64,000 bases of DNA from Muribaculum intestinale (GCF_002201515.1 NZ_CP021421.1:1054001-1118000), one strand, 5' to 3'; positions 1-8,028 are shown, numbered from the stretch's first letter. The notes: generated by a model not told the origin, from the sequence alone. Numbers and translations: made by a program.

Positions 1-508
1 CAGGCCACGCAAAATATCCCGACTGTACATAATATGTAAGATTTACAGGTATCACTCCGAAAAAGATAATCACAGCCACCTCGCCAAGCCCGTGGCGCGA
101 CAGCGGATACGGCCCGGCGCTGTAGGCCATGGCACCAATCGCTATGACTATGCCGGCAATAAGAAGCCACCAGCCTCCCCACCACAGCAACGACAGACCC
201 ACACAGCAAGCCATGCCGAGAGTGGCATACGTGGCGCGGAGCATCGCGCCGGGGGTGATGTCGCCCTCGGTAACTCCGCGGCGCGGACCGTCGCGTCCGG
301 CTCGGTCAAGACCGTCACGGTAGTCATAATATTCGTTGGCAAAATTCGAGGCCACCTGCGCCAGCAGGGCAAATATCAGACACAGCGTCGCAGGCGCAGC
401 CTTAAAGGTGCCGTCGCCTACATTATATCCTATCGCCGTCAGCACTCCGGCTGCAGAAACAGGCAGTGTGCGCAGACGCATGGCTTCAATCCACGGTTTC
501 AGAGTCAT
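1..508 (-). CDS. menA: 1,4-dihydroxy-2-naphthoate polyprenyltransferase, N-terminal part
   Basis: UbiA-family membrane prenyltransferase that attaches a polyprenyl chain to 1,4-dihydroxy-2-naphthoate in menaquinone synthesis. Read from an ATG at 508 on the minus strand, the frame stays open for 169 codons to the window edge, so the C-terminal part lies outside. The first aspartate-rich motif is visible at about residues 55-71 (NFANEYYDYRDGLDRAG), followed by GPRRGVTEG at 74-82; the N...D..D-G spacing and the GPRR sequence are typical of MenA rather than UbiA or ChlG. Hydrophobic segments lie around residues 15-30, 38-55, 95-130 and 145-160. The long open frame on the opposite strand here is a shadow. 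The adjacent minus-strand ATPase gene ends 57 bases upstream. Family assignment is firm; specificity is inferred from the motif. Confidence 0.85.
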   Translation of the reverse strand, partial: MTLKPWIEAMRLRTLPVSAAGVLTAIGYNVGDGTFKAAPATLCLIFALLAQVASNFANEYYDYRDGLDRAGRDGPRRGVTEGDITPGAMLRATYATLGMACCVGLSLLWWGGWWLLIAGIVIAIGAMAYSAGPYPLSRHGLGEVAVIIFFGVIPVNLTYYVQSGYFAWP

Positions 509-512
509 ATTC

Positions 513-526
513 TTAGAGCTTGTTTA
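513..526. repeat. Solo insertion-element-like end upstream of menA
   Basis: TTAGAGCTTGTTTA lies just in front of the menA start codon (reading leftward) and matches the first ten bases (GAGCTTGTTT) of both termini of the MITE at 31274-31622. No second end is visible between menA and the ATPase gene. It may be a relic or coincidence. Confidence 0.3.
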
Positions 527-564
527 CGTAGGAAAGTCCTGATTACAGGGGGGCAGACACCCTC

Positions 565-2169
565 TCAGTCGATTTCCGATATTGAGTTTTCCGACAGTTT
601 TGCCGAAGCCTCGTCGTCGGTGATGCCAAAACATCTTGTCACCGCGCGGCGTATACTGTCGGCCTCCGGAGAGTCCTCCTTCAGGATTTCGATTATCGCG
701 GCCACATACGCATCATGATTTTTCAGCCCGCACAGCTCGGCCACATTGCTCTGCCCTACCATCGACTTCTGGTTGTACACCCTGAGTATCGACTGATAGT
801 CGCCCCCTTCGGCATACCCCCGGAAATCGCGCACAAGCCCGTTGTATATGTCGCGCGGACGCAGGGCATTGACCAGATCGGCCATATGCTGCTCAAGTTT
901 GTCAATCGACGGGAATCGCCCGTCGATACGGTATTCCACCATACGTTTCACCCGGTGGCGTGTATGCATGAGCGCCTGCTGCTTGAGCTCGCCGCGAAAC
1001 ATGTTTATCACCGACTTGCGCACACGGTCAAACACTCGGTCGTCATTGCGGTGGAAATGCCGTGCCACGGCCCTTACCACATCCTCAAGCATCAGTATAT
1101 TTTCAATCTCAGCCACATCTGGCACGAAGATACGCTTCTTGCGCAGATAAGCCACCTCATGGGCGTCGCGACGGTCACGGTCGACTATGCCGTGGCTGTC
1201 GAGATGGTGGAATGAATTCAGGTCGTTGAACGTGCGAGTGGCCTCTATCACCTTGTTGCAACTACCCAGCGAGCGCACCGTATAGTTGGTAAACACCAGC
1301 GGATAGAGCTTGGCATCGATGCTGTGGGTGCCGTCGCCCTCGATAAACAGCACCGGCTTGCGCGCGCCTACTATAGTAGTATATATCTCGTCGTCAAGAG
1401 GAGTCCCGGCGGGCAGCACGGCATAGTCCCAGCGCTGGGCCTCGGCGTCATACCCGCGCACCCATATCACATCGGGGCGCACGCGCGATGTCATAAACTC
1501 CACGTCGTGGGTTGTGTATACCCACGTGCATTCGGGGCGCAACGACTCTACCTTGTCCCATATCATGCCCATCACCGACGGGTGGAGGAACATCCCCGGA
1601 CTGTCTACAAACATCACGGCATCCTCCGGAGCAAGTACTGCGGCACCGAACGTATAAAGCACAGCCTTCTCTCCGTCCGACAGACGCATCTGCGAGTAAG
1701 CGCTGTCATCCTCCTTGCGGCTGAACAGCAGACGTCCGCTCTCCCTGAGAATACGGCTGTCGGGAAACACCTCCTGCCAAGCGCTGATCACACGGTCAAG
1801 ACACGTAGGCTCCATCCGGCCTCCCGAATGCTTGTGCAAAAGCAGGTGCAACACCTCATCGAGCAGCAGCAGAGCCATCACACGCTCAAACTGGGTATGG
1901 TGGTCGCTGCGCATAAATGGCGAACGCTCTGTGGCCGCCTCATAAAGCACGTCGACCGATCCTTCCAGAGTGTCGGTGCTGTCAGCACGATACAGCGCGT
2001 TAAGAGCCGAGATACGGAACACCGGCATGCTCATGCCGGTCTCCTCGACAAGACGCTCGGTAAACCGGGTCTTACCCGAACCGTTTGCTCCTATTATTAT
2101 AATGCGCCGGGAGTCATCGTCGATAACCTCGCGCGTAGAGTCAAGCTGTGGCGGAAGCGTGAGTTTCAT
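565..2169 (-). CDS. AAA ATPase fused to a DUF4435 (TOPRIM-like) domain
   Basis: 534 residues in two parts. Residues 1-265 form an ABC/OLD-type ATPase: Walker A GANGSGKT at 27-34, signature-like LSDGEK at 163-168, Walker B region ending in V-D-S-P at 188-191, and switch-like T-T-H-D at 219-222. Residues about 270-440 match DUF4435: F-I-E-G-D-G with E277, then V-D-R-D-R with D330 and D332, and an E-I-E motif at 354-356, the acidic set expected of a TOPRIM metal site. The glutamate that normally follows the Walker B aspartate is replaced by S190. ATPase plus DUF4435/TOPRIM is the architecture of OLD-like and PARIS (AriA/AriB) phage-defence proteins; a defence role is an inference, because no restriction system or other defence gene is adjacent. 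It could also be a housekeeping nucleic-acid ATPase of Bacteroidales. Confidence 0.8.
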   Translation of the reverse strand: MKLTLPPQLDSTREVIDDDSRRIIIIGANGSGKTRFTERLVEETGMSMPVFRISALNALYRADSTDTLEGSVDVLYEAATERSPFMRSDHHTQFERVMALLLLDEVLHLLLHKHSGGRMEPTCLDRVISAWQEVFPDSRILRESGRLLFSRKEDDSAYSQMRLSDGEKAVLYTFGAAVLAPEDAVMFVDSPGMFLHPSVMGMIWDKVESLRPECTWVYTTHDVEFMTSRVRPDVIWVRGYDAEAQRWDYAVLPAGTPLDDEIYTTIVGARKPVLFIEGDGTHSIDAKLYPLVFTNYTVRSLGSCNKVIEATRTFNDLNSFHHLDSHGIVDRDRRDAHEVAYLRKKRIFVPDVAEIENILMLEDVVRAVARHFHRNDDRVFDRVRKSVINMFRGELKQQALMHTRHRVKRMVEYRIDGRFPSIDKLEQHMADLVNALRPRDIYNGLVRDFRGYAEGGDYQSILRVYNQKSMVGQSNVAELCGLKNHDAYVAAIIEILKEDSPEADSIRRAVTRCFGITDDEASAKLSENSISEID

Positions 2170-2384
2170 ATGCTGTCGATGTTTTGAGTCAGTAAAGTTA
2201 ACAAATTATTCCTTACAGTCAATCAACCCTCCCAACGTTTGTCAACAATGCGGCAACGGGAAATCAAGGAAAATCAGGATTCCCATCCCCCAATCCTGCT
2301 CTTTATATCACCTCGCCACTCTCAACAAGCCGTGCATTTCAGATTATGTCCAATGTTCATCACTCATAATTTCCCATTTACAAG
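2170..2384. other. AT-rich intergenic region at the end of the membrane-protein array
   Basis: 215 bases between the start of the ATPase gene (reading left) and the stop of the last array gene. On the minus strand a TAACTTTA box at about 2193-2200 could be a weak promoter for the ATPase gene. No convincing ORF, RNA or repeat is seen. Confidence 0.4.
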
Positions 2385-2975
2385 TTAATACCCCGAAAAT
2401 GGCAGATGGACATTATTCCATCCTATTGCAATGGCAAACAGAGCAATTATACCGCCAAAGAATGCCAATATACCACCGACACAAAATGCCCATGTAATCA
2501 TTACCCATTTCCTGTGCCACGATTTATCCATTTTTTCAAACTTCTTGTAATATTTCAGATAATTATCATTTGTAAATACAGCCCTATAAGCCGGAATATA
2601 ACATAACCAAATAGGCACCACCAACATGACAATAAGTAAAACAGGATTTATATATTCAAATACTCTAATGTATATTCCATTAAGCAAAAATGATATGAAA
2701 ATAGAATACCCTCCATAAAAAAATCCAAAGTTATCATTAGCAAATAGAATATGGAAACCTCTTTTTTTATTATTAAAATATCCATATGTTTCCTTCTCAC
2801 GATTTGCTATATGTATATCCAATCGTTCCTGTTTTTTGGGAGAAAGAAATAGTACTCCAAAAAACAATAGGAATCTACCTATCACCTTATCAATAACAAG
2901 CTGTAATCTTCTACTCCCTCGCCAAATGCAGTAATGCACTGCATTAAGGAAATATGCAAATCTATCACCTCTCAT
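2385..2975 (-). CDS. Array membrane protein, subtype A, copy 1 (last in transcription order)
   Basis: 196 residues with no recognised family. It opens with R-F-A-Y-F-L-N-A-V-H-Y-C-I-W-R-G, a signature shared by all five intact copies (R-F-x-Y-F-L-N-x-x-H-Y-C-I-W). Predicted membrane spans lie near residues 85-105, 109-130 and 158-185, with a possible fourth near 32-46; there is no signal peptide. Subtype A markers are W-R-G at 18-20, the E-K-E-T-Y-x-Y-F segment near 60 and G-F-H-I near 73. The last 45 residues are almost identical to those of the copy at 4825-5409, while the N-terminal halves differ much more, which points to gene conversion. The start matches the paralogs. AT-rich composition contrasts with the flanking genes. 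Function unknown. Confidence 0.75.
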   Translation of the reverse strand: MRGDRFAYFLNAVHYCIWRGSRRLQLVIDKVIGRFLLFFGVLFLSPKKQERLDIHIANREKETYGYFNNKKRGFHILFANDNFGFFYGGYSIFISFLLNGIYIRVFEYINPVLLIVMLVVPIWLCYIPAYRAVFTNDNYLKYYKKFEKMDKSWHRKWVMITWAFCVGGILAFFGGIIALFAIAIGWNNVHLPFSGY

Positions 2976-2994
2976 AGCTCCATTTCACATTTAA

Positions 2995-3585
2995 TCAATG
3001 CCCCAGGATTGGGAAACGAAAATTCTCCAAGCCGATCATTATATCAAATAATATCGCCACTCCGAATATGACAATAGCAAATCCTCCAAAACAGAATACA
3101 ATCGTTATTCTCTTCCACTTCTTATGCCATTTCTTTCCTTTTGTTTCGAATTCTTTGAAATACTTCAAGTAACGGTTATCGGCAAACACAGCCTTATAAG
3201 CTGGAATATAACATATTACAATAGTGACAAGTAGAGTCGTCATGGCTATCACATGATTTACCGCACCATAATTTTTATATATCAGTCCCAATATCACAAA
3301 AGATAGAAAACCGGGGTAACACGAATAAATGTAGTCGAACTTATACTTAGCCCACCCGATATAAAGCCCCTTCTTTTTATCATACTTAAACTCATATAGT
3401 TGCTGTTCACGCATTGCCAAATAAGCATAAAGTCTCTCCTGACAATTCCTTGAACACATATACCTGGCAAAAAGACGAATACTGCCAAAGACCAGTTTAT
3501 GCATAAAATTACTGTAGCTAATAGCATGAAGCCAAATGCAATAATGCATTACATTCAGAAAATATGCAAATCTATCACCTCTCAT
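2995..3585 (-). CDS. Array membrane protein, subtype B, copy 2
   Basis: 196 residues, unrecognised family, start aligned with the paralogs. It carries the common N-terminal signature but with W-L-H in place of W-R-G. Subtype B markers are C-S-R-N-C-Q-E-R-L-Y-A-Y near 44-55, A-M-R-E-Q-Q near 57-62 and S-C-Y-P-x-F-L-S-F near 88-96. Hydrophobic segments occur near 90-105, 112-128 and 160-185. The C-terminus ends in E-N-F-R-F-P-I-L-G-H. It lies 19 bases upstream of subtype A copy 1 in transcription order, so the pair is probably co-transcribed. A second frame inside the gene at 3294-3527 is a shadow. Function unknown; an inner-membrane protein of an accessory, AT-rich island. Confidence 0.75.
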   Translation of the reverse strand: MRGDRFAYFLNVMHYCIWLHAISYSNFMHKLVFGSIRLFARYMCSRNCQERLYAYLAMREQQLYEFKYDKKKGLYIGWAKYKFDYIYSCYPGFLSFVILGLIYKNYGAVNHVIAMTTLLVTIVICYIPAYKAVFADNRYLKYFKEFETKGKKWHKKWKRITIVFCFGGFAIVIFGVAILFDIMIGLENFRFPILGH

Positions 3586-3641
3586 AGTGTTCTATTTTAC
3601 TCTTAGAATCTGTATCATCTGAATTTAAACAGTTTCTTAAA

Positions 3642-4241
3642 TCAATGCGGCAGGAATGGTAAATCTATGTTATTGTATCCACCAACTACAATAGCCATCA
3701 TTGTAATTATCCCGAAAATTTCGATTACTATCCCTCCGACACAGAATATCCATGTTATTAATGTCCATTTTTTATGCCATCTATTATCCTCCTTCTCAAA
3801 CTGCTTGAAATACTTCAAGTAACGGCTATCGGTAAACACAGCCTTATAGGCTGGAATATAACTCACCACTATCGGAATTATTGATATGATAATAAATAAC
3901 GTCGGATTAATGACTGCCACAAAATTTCTAAGCAGGATGCCTGCAATCAGAAATGACAGAAAAACTGAATAACATAAATAAAACATACCAAATCTATGAT
4001 GTGCCCATCTTATATGAAAACCACTTTTCTTATTATAAAAATAATCATGTGTTTCCTTCTCATGATTTGCCAAATGGGCACACAGACGTCCTTTATACTT
4101 CTTGGTAAGAAATAGCGTGGCAAAAACCAACAGGAATCCTCCTATCACTTTATAAAGCACATGTCCTACCCTTATATCTCCTCGCCAAATGCAATAATGC
4201 ATTACATTCAGAAAATATGCAAATCGATTGTTATCTATCAT
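3642..4241 (-). CDS. Array membrane protein, subtype A, copy 3
   Basis: 199 residues from the preferred ATG at 4241. An in-frame ATG three codons further upstream (4250) exists, but the paralogs begin M-x-(G/D/E)-D-R-F, which aligns with the 4241 start (M-I-D-N-N-R-F). It shows the subtype A features W-R-G-D-I-R-V, N-H-E-K-E-T-x-D-Y-F-Y-N-K-K and G-F-H-I, and three membrane spans near residues 90-108, 115-133 and 165-190. The C-terminus ends G-Y-N-N-I-D-L-P-F-L-P-H. The next gene upstream stops about 15 bases away, so the array is tightly packed. No function can be assigned. Confidence 0.72.
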   Translation of the reverse strand: MIDNNRFAYFLNVMHYCIWRGDIRVGHVLYKVIGGFLLVFATLFLTKKYKGRLCAHLANHEKETHDYFYNKKSGFHIRWAHHRFGMFYLCYSVFLSFLIAGILLRNFVAVINPTLFIIISIIPIVVSYIPAYKAVFTDSRYLKYFKQFEKEDNRWHKKWTLITWIFCVGGIVIEIFGIITMMAIVVGGYNNIDLPFLPH

Positions 4242-4256
4242 ATCATACATGACCGG

Positions 4257-4814
4257 TTACCACAATAGAATAGCCCATGCAGCAGCTATAGACAATAAAG
4301 AAATCAGGACTCCCCCAATACAGAACGCAGTGGTGATTCTCGCCCATTTACGATGCCAAGCCCTATTCTCTTTCTCAAATTCCTTGAAATATTCAAGGTA
4401 GCGATTATTTGAAAAGACTGCTTTATAGACCGGAATATATCCCAAACCAATTGGCCCAGCAAGAGTGCCAATCATTACGATTGGAGTAATATCTCCATTG
4501 ATTTTAAGTATCAACCCAAACATGAGGAATGACAGGAAACACGGATAACACGAATAAACGTAGCCGAACTCATACTTCGACAACCCTATATAAACCCCGT
4601 TCTTTTTATCATGCTTAAACTCATATATTTGCTGTTCACGCATTGCCATATAAGCATAAAGTCTCTCCTGACAATTCCTTGAACACATATACTTGGCAAA
4701 AAGACGTATACTGCCAAAGACCAGTTTATGAATAAAATTGCCAATCCATATCTCATGAAGCCAAATGCAGTAATGCACTGCATTCAGGAAATATGCAAAT
4801 CTATCCTCAACCAT
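4257..4814 (-). CDS. Array membrane protein, subtype B, copy 4 (shorter C-terminus)
   Basis: 185 residues. Subtype B throughout: W-L-H at 18-20, the C-S-R-N-C-Q-E-R-L-Y-A-Y block, A-M-R-E-Q-Q and S-C-Y-P-C-F-L-S-F. It ends early at A-W-A-I-L-L-W, lacking the roughly ten-residue polar tail (G-L-E-N-x-R-F-P) seen in copy 2 and in the broken copy at 5427-5572. Three hydrophobic segments are predicted. Whether the early stop matters is unknown. It is separated from subtype A copy 5 by only 10 bases, supporting one polycistronic transcript running leftward. Confidence 0.73.
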   Translation of the reverse strand: MVEDRFAYFLNAVHYCIWLHEIWIGNFIHKLVFGSIRLFAKYMCSRNCQERLYAYMAMREQQIYEFKHDKKNGVYIGLSKYEFGYVYSCYPCFLSFLMFGLILKINGDITPIVMIGTLAGPIGLGYIPVYKAVFSNNRYLEYFKEFEKENRAWHRKWARITTAFCIGGVLISLLSIAAAWAILLW

Positions 4815-4824
4815 AATCTATATG

Positions 4825-5409
4825 CTACAAAAAAGGCAGATGGACATTACTCCATCCTATCGCGATAGCGAACAAAGCAATTATACCTCCAAAGAATGCC
4901 AATATACCACCGACACAAAATGCCCATGTAATCATTACCCATTTTCTGTGCCACGATTTATCCATTTTTTCAAATTCCTTGAAATATTTCAGATAACGAT
5001 CATCGGAAAAGACCACTTTATTGGCAGGAATGTAGAACAACCAAATAGGAGATATTAATATTATACCAAATATTATAGGACTAATCAGTCCAAACACTCT
5101 AAACAATATTCCTTCCAATAAAAATGATATGCAAGCTGAATAACATAAATAAAAAACAATTACCCGATAATGCGCCCAATTAATATGAAATCCGGTTTTC
5201 TTATTATAGAAATAATCATATGTTTCCTTTTCATGATTTACTACATGAGCATACAAGCGAGCCTTGTATTTCTTCGAAAGAAAGATTGTTACAAAAACCA
5301 ACAGGAATCCTCCCATAATTTTATCAAAGAAAAGGCGTACCCTTATATCTCCTCGCCAAATACAGTAATGCACCGCATTAAGGAAATATTCGAATCTATC
5401 ATCTCTCAT
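4825..5409 (-). CDS. Array membrane protein, subtype A, copy 5 (first intact gene)
   Basis: 194 residues. Subtype A: W-R-G-D-I-R-V, N-H-E-K-E-T-Y-D-Y-F-Y-N-K-K, G-F-H-I. Residues 150-190 (starting M-D-K-S-W-H-R-K-W-V-M) are nearly identical to copy 1, whereas the N-terminal half is closer to copy 3, so this gene looks like a mosaic. Hydrophobic segments near 88-107, 110-130 and 158-185. It is the most upstream intact member; immediately before it lies the remnant of a subtype B gene. Function unknown. Confidence 0.73.
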   Translation of the reverse strand: MRDDRFEYFLNAVHYCIWRGDIRVRLFFDKIMGGFLLVFVTIFLSKKYKARLYAHVVNHEKETYDYFYNKKTGFHINWAHYRVIVFYLCYSACISFLLEGILFRVFGLISPIIFGIILISPIWLFYIPANKVVFSDDRYLKYFKEFEKMDKSWHRKWVMITWAFCVGGILAFFGGIIALFAIAIGWSNVHLPFL

Positions 5410-5426
5410 AGCTACATTTTATGCTT

Positions 5427-5572
5427 AATCAATGCCTCGGGAATGGAAAACGAATATTCTCCAATCCAATCATTATTCTCAACAGTGAGGCTATACCACA
5501 TAGGTATAGCATAATACCTCCGATACATAATACCCAGGGTATTCTCTTCCTCAAACTCCTTAGAGCATGTTT
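5427..5572 (-). pseudogene. Remnant of a sixth array gene, subtype B, C-terminal piece only
   Basis: Read on the minus strand, the sequence encodes K-E-F-E-E-E-N, then after a frame change and loss of about eight codons K-R-I-P-W-V-L-C-I-G-G, then G-L-E-N-I-R-F-P-F-P-R-H and a stop. These match the region from K-E-F-E-K-E-N through F-C-x-G-G to G-L-E-N-F-R-F-P-I-L-G-H of subtype B copy 2. Everything upstream of K-E-F-E is missing. The break falls directly at a TTAGAGCATGTTTA sequence (5570-5583 on the plus strand) that resembles the ends of the element at 31274-31622. It is therefore a gene truncated at an insertion-element-like border and then frame-damaged. Confidence 0.7.
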
Positions 5573-5583
5573 AAAATATTTAA
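5570..5583. repeat. Solo insertion-element-like end
   Basis: TTAGAGCATGTTTA differs at one base from the TTAGAGCTTGTTTA sequence near 513-526 and resembles the GAGCTTGTTT termini of the MITE at 31274-31622. It marks exactly where homology of the broken sixth array gene ends. The preceding TTAG fits the YTAR-type target of IS5-like elements. A lone end with no transposase; assignment is tentative. Confidence 0.4.
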
Positions 5584-5606
5584 GATATAATCCCTTTCAT
5601 AATTAA

Positions 5607-5871
5607 AATACAAAAGGAAATTGTGATTGCAAACTTACTAAAATTTTCTCAGTTTACAATATTTCACACAACGCGATGCCGGTATATTTTCGCGCGTTAT
5701 TGCGACGATTGGAGCAATTGGCTGTTTAGCTATGTTTTGTAACATATTGCTCCATGACGCGTTTCTCAAATATTTTCTGTAATTTGCCAACCGTTGCCAC
5801 TCGGCATGACACCCACAGGCGCTCACGCCACGGCAACAGACTACTTTTTCTCACTATAAACTTCTAATAAC
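5607..5871 (+). promoter_or_regulatory. Long leader/promoter region of fusA2
   Basis: 265 bases without a credible gene between the array remnant and fusA2. A strict TAnnTTTG box is not found, only weaker variants such as TAATTTG near 5779. In Bacteroides the fusA2 gene is known to be activated by the carbon-starvation regulator Cur; a site for it would be expected here but cannot be recognised by eye. Confidence 0.35.
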
Positions 5872-8028
5872 ATGAAGGTTTACAAGACAAGCGAAATCAA
5901 AAACATAGCCTTGCTTGGTAGCAAAGGCTCCGGTAAAACCACACTCGCCGAAGCGATGCTTTACGAGTGTGGAGTTATAAAACGTCGCGGCAATGTCGAG
6001 TCAGGCAACACCGTCAGCGACTATTTCCCGGTGGAGAAAGAGTATGGCTACTCAGTATTCTCTACCATTTTTTACGCCGAATTCCTTGGCAAGAAACTCA
6101 ATGTAATCGACTGTCCGGGCGCCGACGACTTCGTAGGAAACGCCATCACAGCCCTTAACGTAACAGATACCGGCGTCATCCTCATCGACGCGCAGTATGG
6201 CGTGGAAGTAGGCACCCAGAATATTTTCCGCACCACGGCTTCCCTGAAAAAGCCGGTTATATTCGCCCTCAACCAGCTCGACGGCGAAAAAGCCGATTAC
6301 GACAATGTAATCGAGCAGATGACCGAAATCTTCGGCCCAAAAGTAACACCTATACAATACCCCATCAACGTCGGCCCGGGCTTCAACGCCATGATTGACG
6401 TGCTACTAATGAAAAAATACTCCTGGGGCCCCGACGGCGGAGTTCCCACTATTGAGGAAATACCGGCCGAAGAACACGATCGCGCCCGGGAGCTGCACCA
6501 GAAACTCGTCGAGGCTGCCGCCGAAAACGACGAGACCCTGATGGAAAAATTCTTCGATCAGGGCCACCTCACCGAGGACGAGATGCGCGAAGGCATCCGC
6601 AAAGGCCTCGTCGACCGCTCAATCTTCCCCGTATTCTGCGTAAGCGCCCTCAAGGACATGGGCGTACGCCGTATGATGGAATTCCTCGGCAACGTAGTGC
6701 CCTTTGTTGAGGATATGCCCGCGCCGGTCGACACCGAAGGCGAAGAGGTAAAACCCGACTCCGACGGTCCCCTCTCCCTGTTCATGTTCAAGACCACCAT
6801 CGAGCCACATATCGGCGAAGTCAGCTACTTCAAGGTAATGAGCGGCACACTCACCCCGGGTGTCGACCTCACCAACGTTGACCGCGGCTCAAAAGAACGC
6901 ATCGCACAGGTGTTCTGCGTATGCGGCCAGATTAAGACTCCCGTCGACAAACTTTGTGCCGGAGATATCGGCGCCACCGTAAAACTGAAAGACGCCCGCA
7001 CCGGAAACACCCTTGACGAAAAGGGTTGTGAGTACCGTTTCGACTTCATAAAGTATCCCGCGCCCAAATATCAGCGCGCCGTACGTCCCGTCACCGAGGC
7101 CGACGCCGAGAAACTCTCGGAAATCCTCACCCGCATGCATGAAGAAGACCCGACATGGGAAGTGCAGCAGTCAAAAGAGCTCAAGCAGACCATACTCTCG
7201 GGCCAGGGTGAATTCCACCTGCGCACACTCAAATGGCGCGTCGAAAACAACGACAAGCTCCCCATCATATTCGAAGAGCCGCGCATACCGTATCGCGAGA
7301 CTATCACGAAAGCCGCACGTGCCGACTACCGTCACAAGAAACAGTCGGGTGGCGCCGGACAGTTCGGCGAGGTTCACCTGATCATCGAGCCATACACCGA
7401 AGGAATGCCAGCGCCCGACACCTACAAGTTCGGCAACCAGGAGTTTAAGATGAACGTGCGCGACACTCAGGAGATACCCCTCGAATGGGGCGGCAAGCTG
7501 GTGGTGTGCAATTGTATCGTCGGCGGAGCCATCGACGCACGCTTTATCCCCGCAATCGTAAAGGGACTCATGGATCGCATGGAACAGGGCCCGCTCACAG
7601 GCAGCTATGCCCGCGACGTGCGCGTATGCATCTACGACGGCAAGATGCATCCCGTCGACTCCAACGAAATATCATTCCGACTGGCCGGACGCAACGCATT
7701 CTCCGAGGCTTTCCGCAACGCCAATCCCAAGATTCTTGAACCGGTATACGATGTCGACGTATTCGTTCCAGCCGATGTCATGGGCGACGTGATGAGCGAC
7801 CTTCAGGGACGCCGTGCCATAATCATGGGTATGGCCAGCGAAAACGGATTCGAGAAAATCTCCGCTCGTGTGCCCCTCAAAGAGATGTCATCCTACTCTA
7901 CCGCACTTAGCTCTATCACAGGTGGCCGCTCTTCATTTACCATGAAGTTCAGCTCCTATGAGCTCGTGCCTTCCGACGTTCAGGAAAAACTCCTCAAGGC
8001 ATATGCCGAGTCGCAGTCTGAAGAATAA
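5872..8028 (+). CDS. fusA2: Elongation factor G paralog EF-G2 with degenerate GTPase motifs
   Basis: 718 residues with the five-domain layout of EF-G. The P-loop G-S-K-G-S-G-K-T (16-23) is kept, but other G-domain motifs are altered: switch I, normally R-G-I-T, reads Y-G-Y-S (58-61); G3, normally D-T-P-G-H, reads D-C-P-G-A (80-84), losing the catalytic histidine; G4 reads N-Q-L-D (134-137). This pattern fits the Bacteroides EF-G2 paralog, reported to support translocation without GTP hydrolysis and to be needed for gut colonisation. Domains II to V follow, with domain IV around residues 470-600. It stands alone on the plus strand after a long leader and ends at a hairpin terminator (8071-8105), so it is monocistronic. 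The canonical EF-G must lie elsewhere. A tetracycline-resistance ribosomal protection protein is the alternative, but the degenerate motifs argue against it. Confidence 0.88.
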   Translation: MKVYKTSEIKNIALLGSKGSGKTTLAEAMLYECGVIKRRGNVESGNTVSDYFPVEKEYGYSVFSTIFYAEFLGKKLNVIDCPGADDFVGNAITALNVTDTGVILIDAQYGVEVGTQNIFRTTASLKKPVIFALNQLDGEKADYDNVIEQMTEIFGPKVTPIQYPINVGPGFNAMIDVLLMKKYSWGPDGGVPTIEEIPAEEHDRARELHQKLVEAAAENDETLMEKFFDQGHLTEDEMREGIRKGLVDRSIFPVFCVSALKDMGVRRMMEFLGNVVPFVEDMPAPVDTEGEEVKPDSDGPLSLFMFKTTIEPHIGEVSYFKVMSGTLTPGVDLTNVDRGSKERIAQVFCVCGQIKTPVDKLCAGDIGATVKLKDARTGNTLDEKGCEYRFDFIKYPAPKYQRAVRPVTEADAEKLSEILTRMHEEDPTWEVQQSKELKQTILSGQGEFHLRTLKWRVENNDKLPIIFEEPRIPYRETITKAARADYRHKKQSGGAGQFGEVHLIIEPYTEGMPAPDTYKFGNQEFKMNVRDTQEIPLEWGGKLVVCNCIVGGAIDARFIPAIVKGLMDRMEQGPLTGSYARDVRVCIYDGKMHPVDSNEISFRLAGRNAFSEAFRNANPKILEPVYDVDVFVPADVMGDVMSDLQGRRAIIMGMASENGFEKISARVPLKEMSSYSTALSSITGGRSSFTMKFSSYELVPSDVQEKLLKAYAESQSEE

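Noticed and set aside
92..718. 208-codon plus-strand frame at the left edge
   Set aside because: It runs opposite menA and the end of the ATPase gene; its composition is arginine/histidine-rich and lacks any motif, whereas the minus strand encodes recognisable proteins.
5638..5826. 62-codon minus-strand frame before fusA2
   Set aside because: No signature, no promoter, lies in the fusA2 leader; likely chance.
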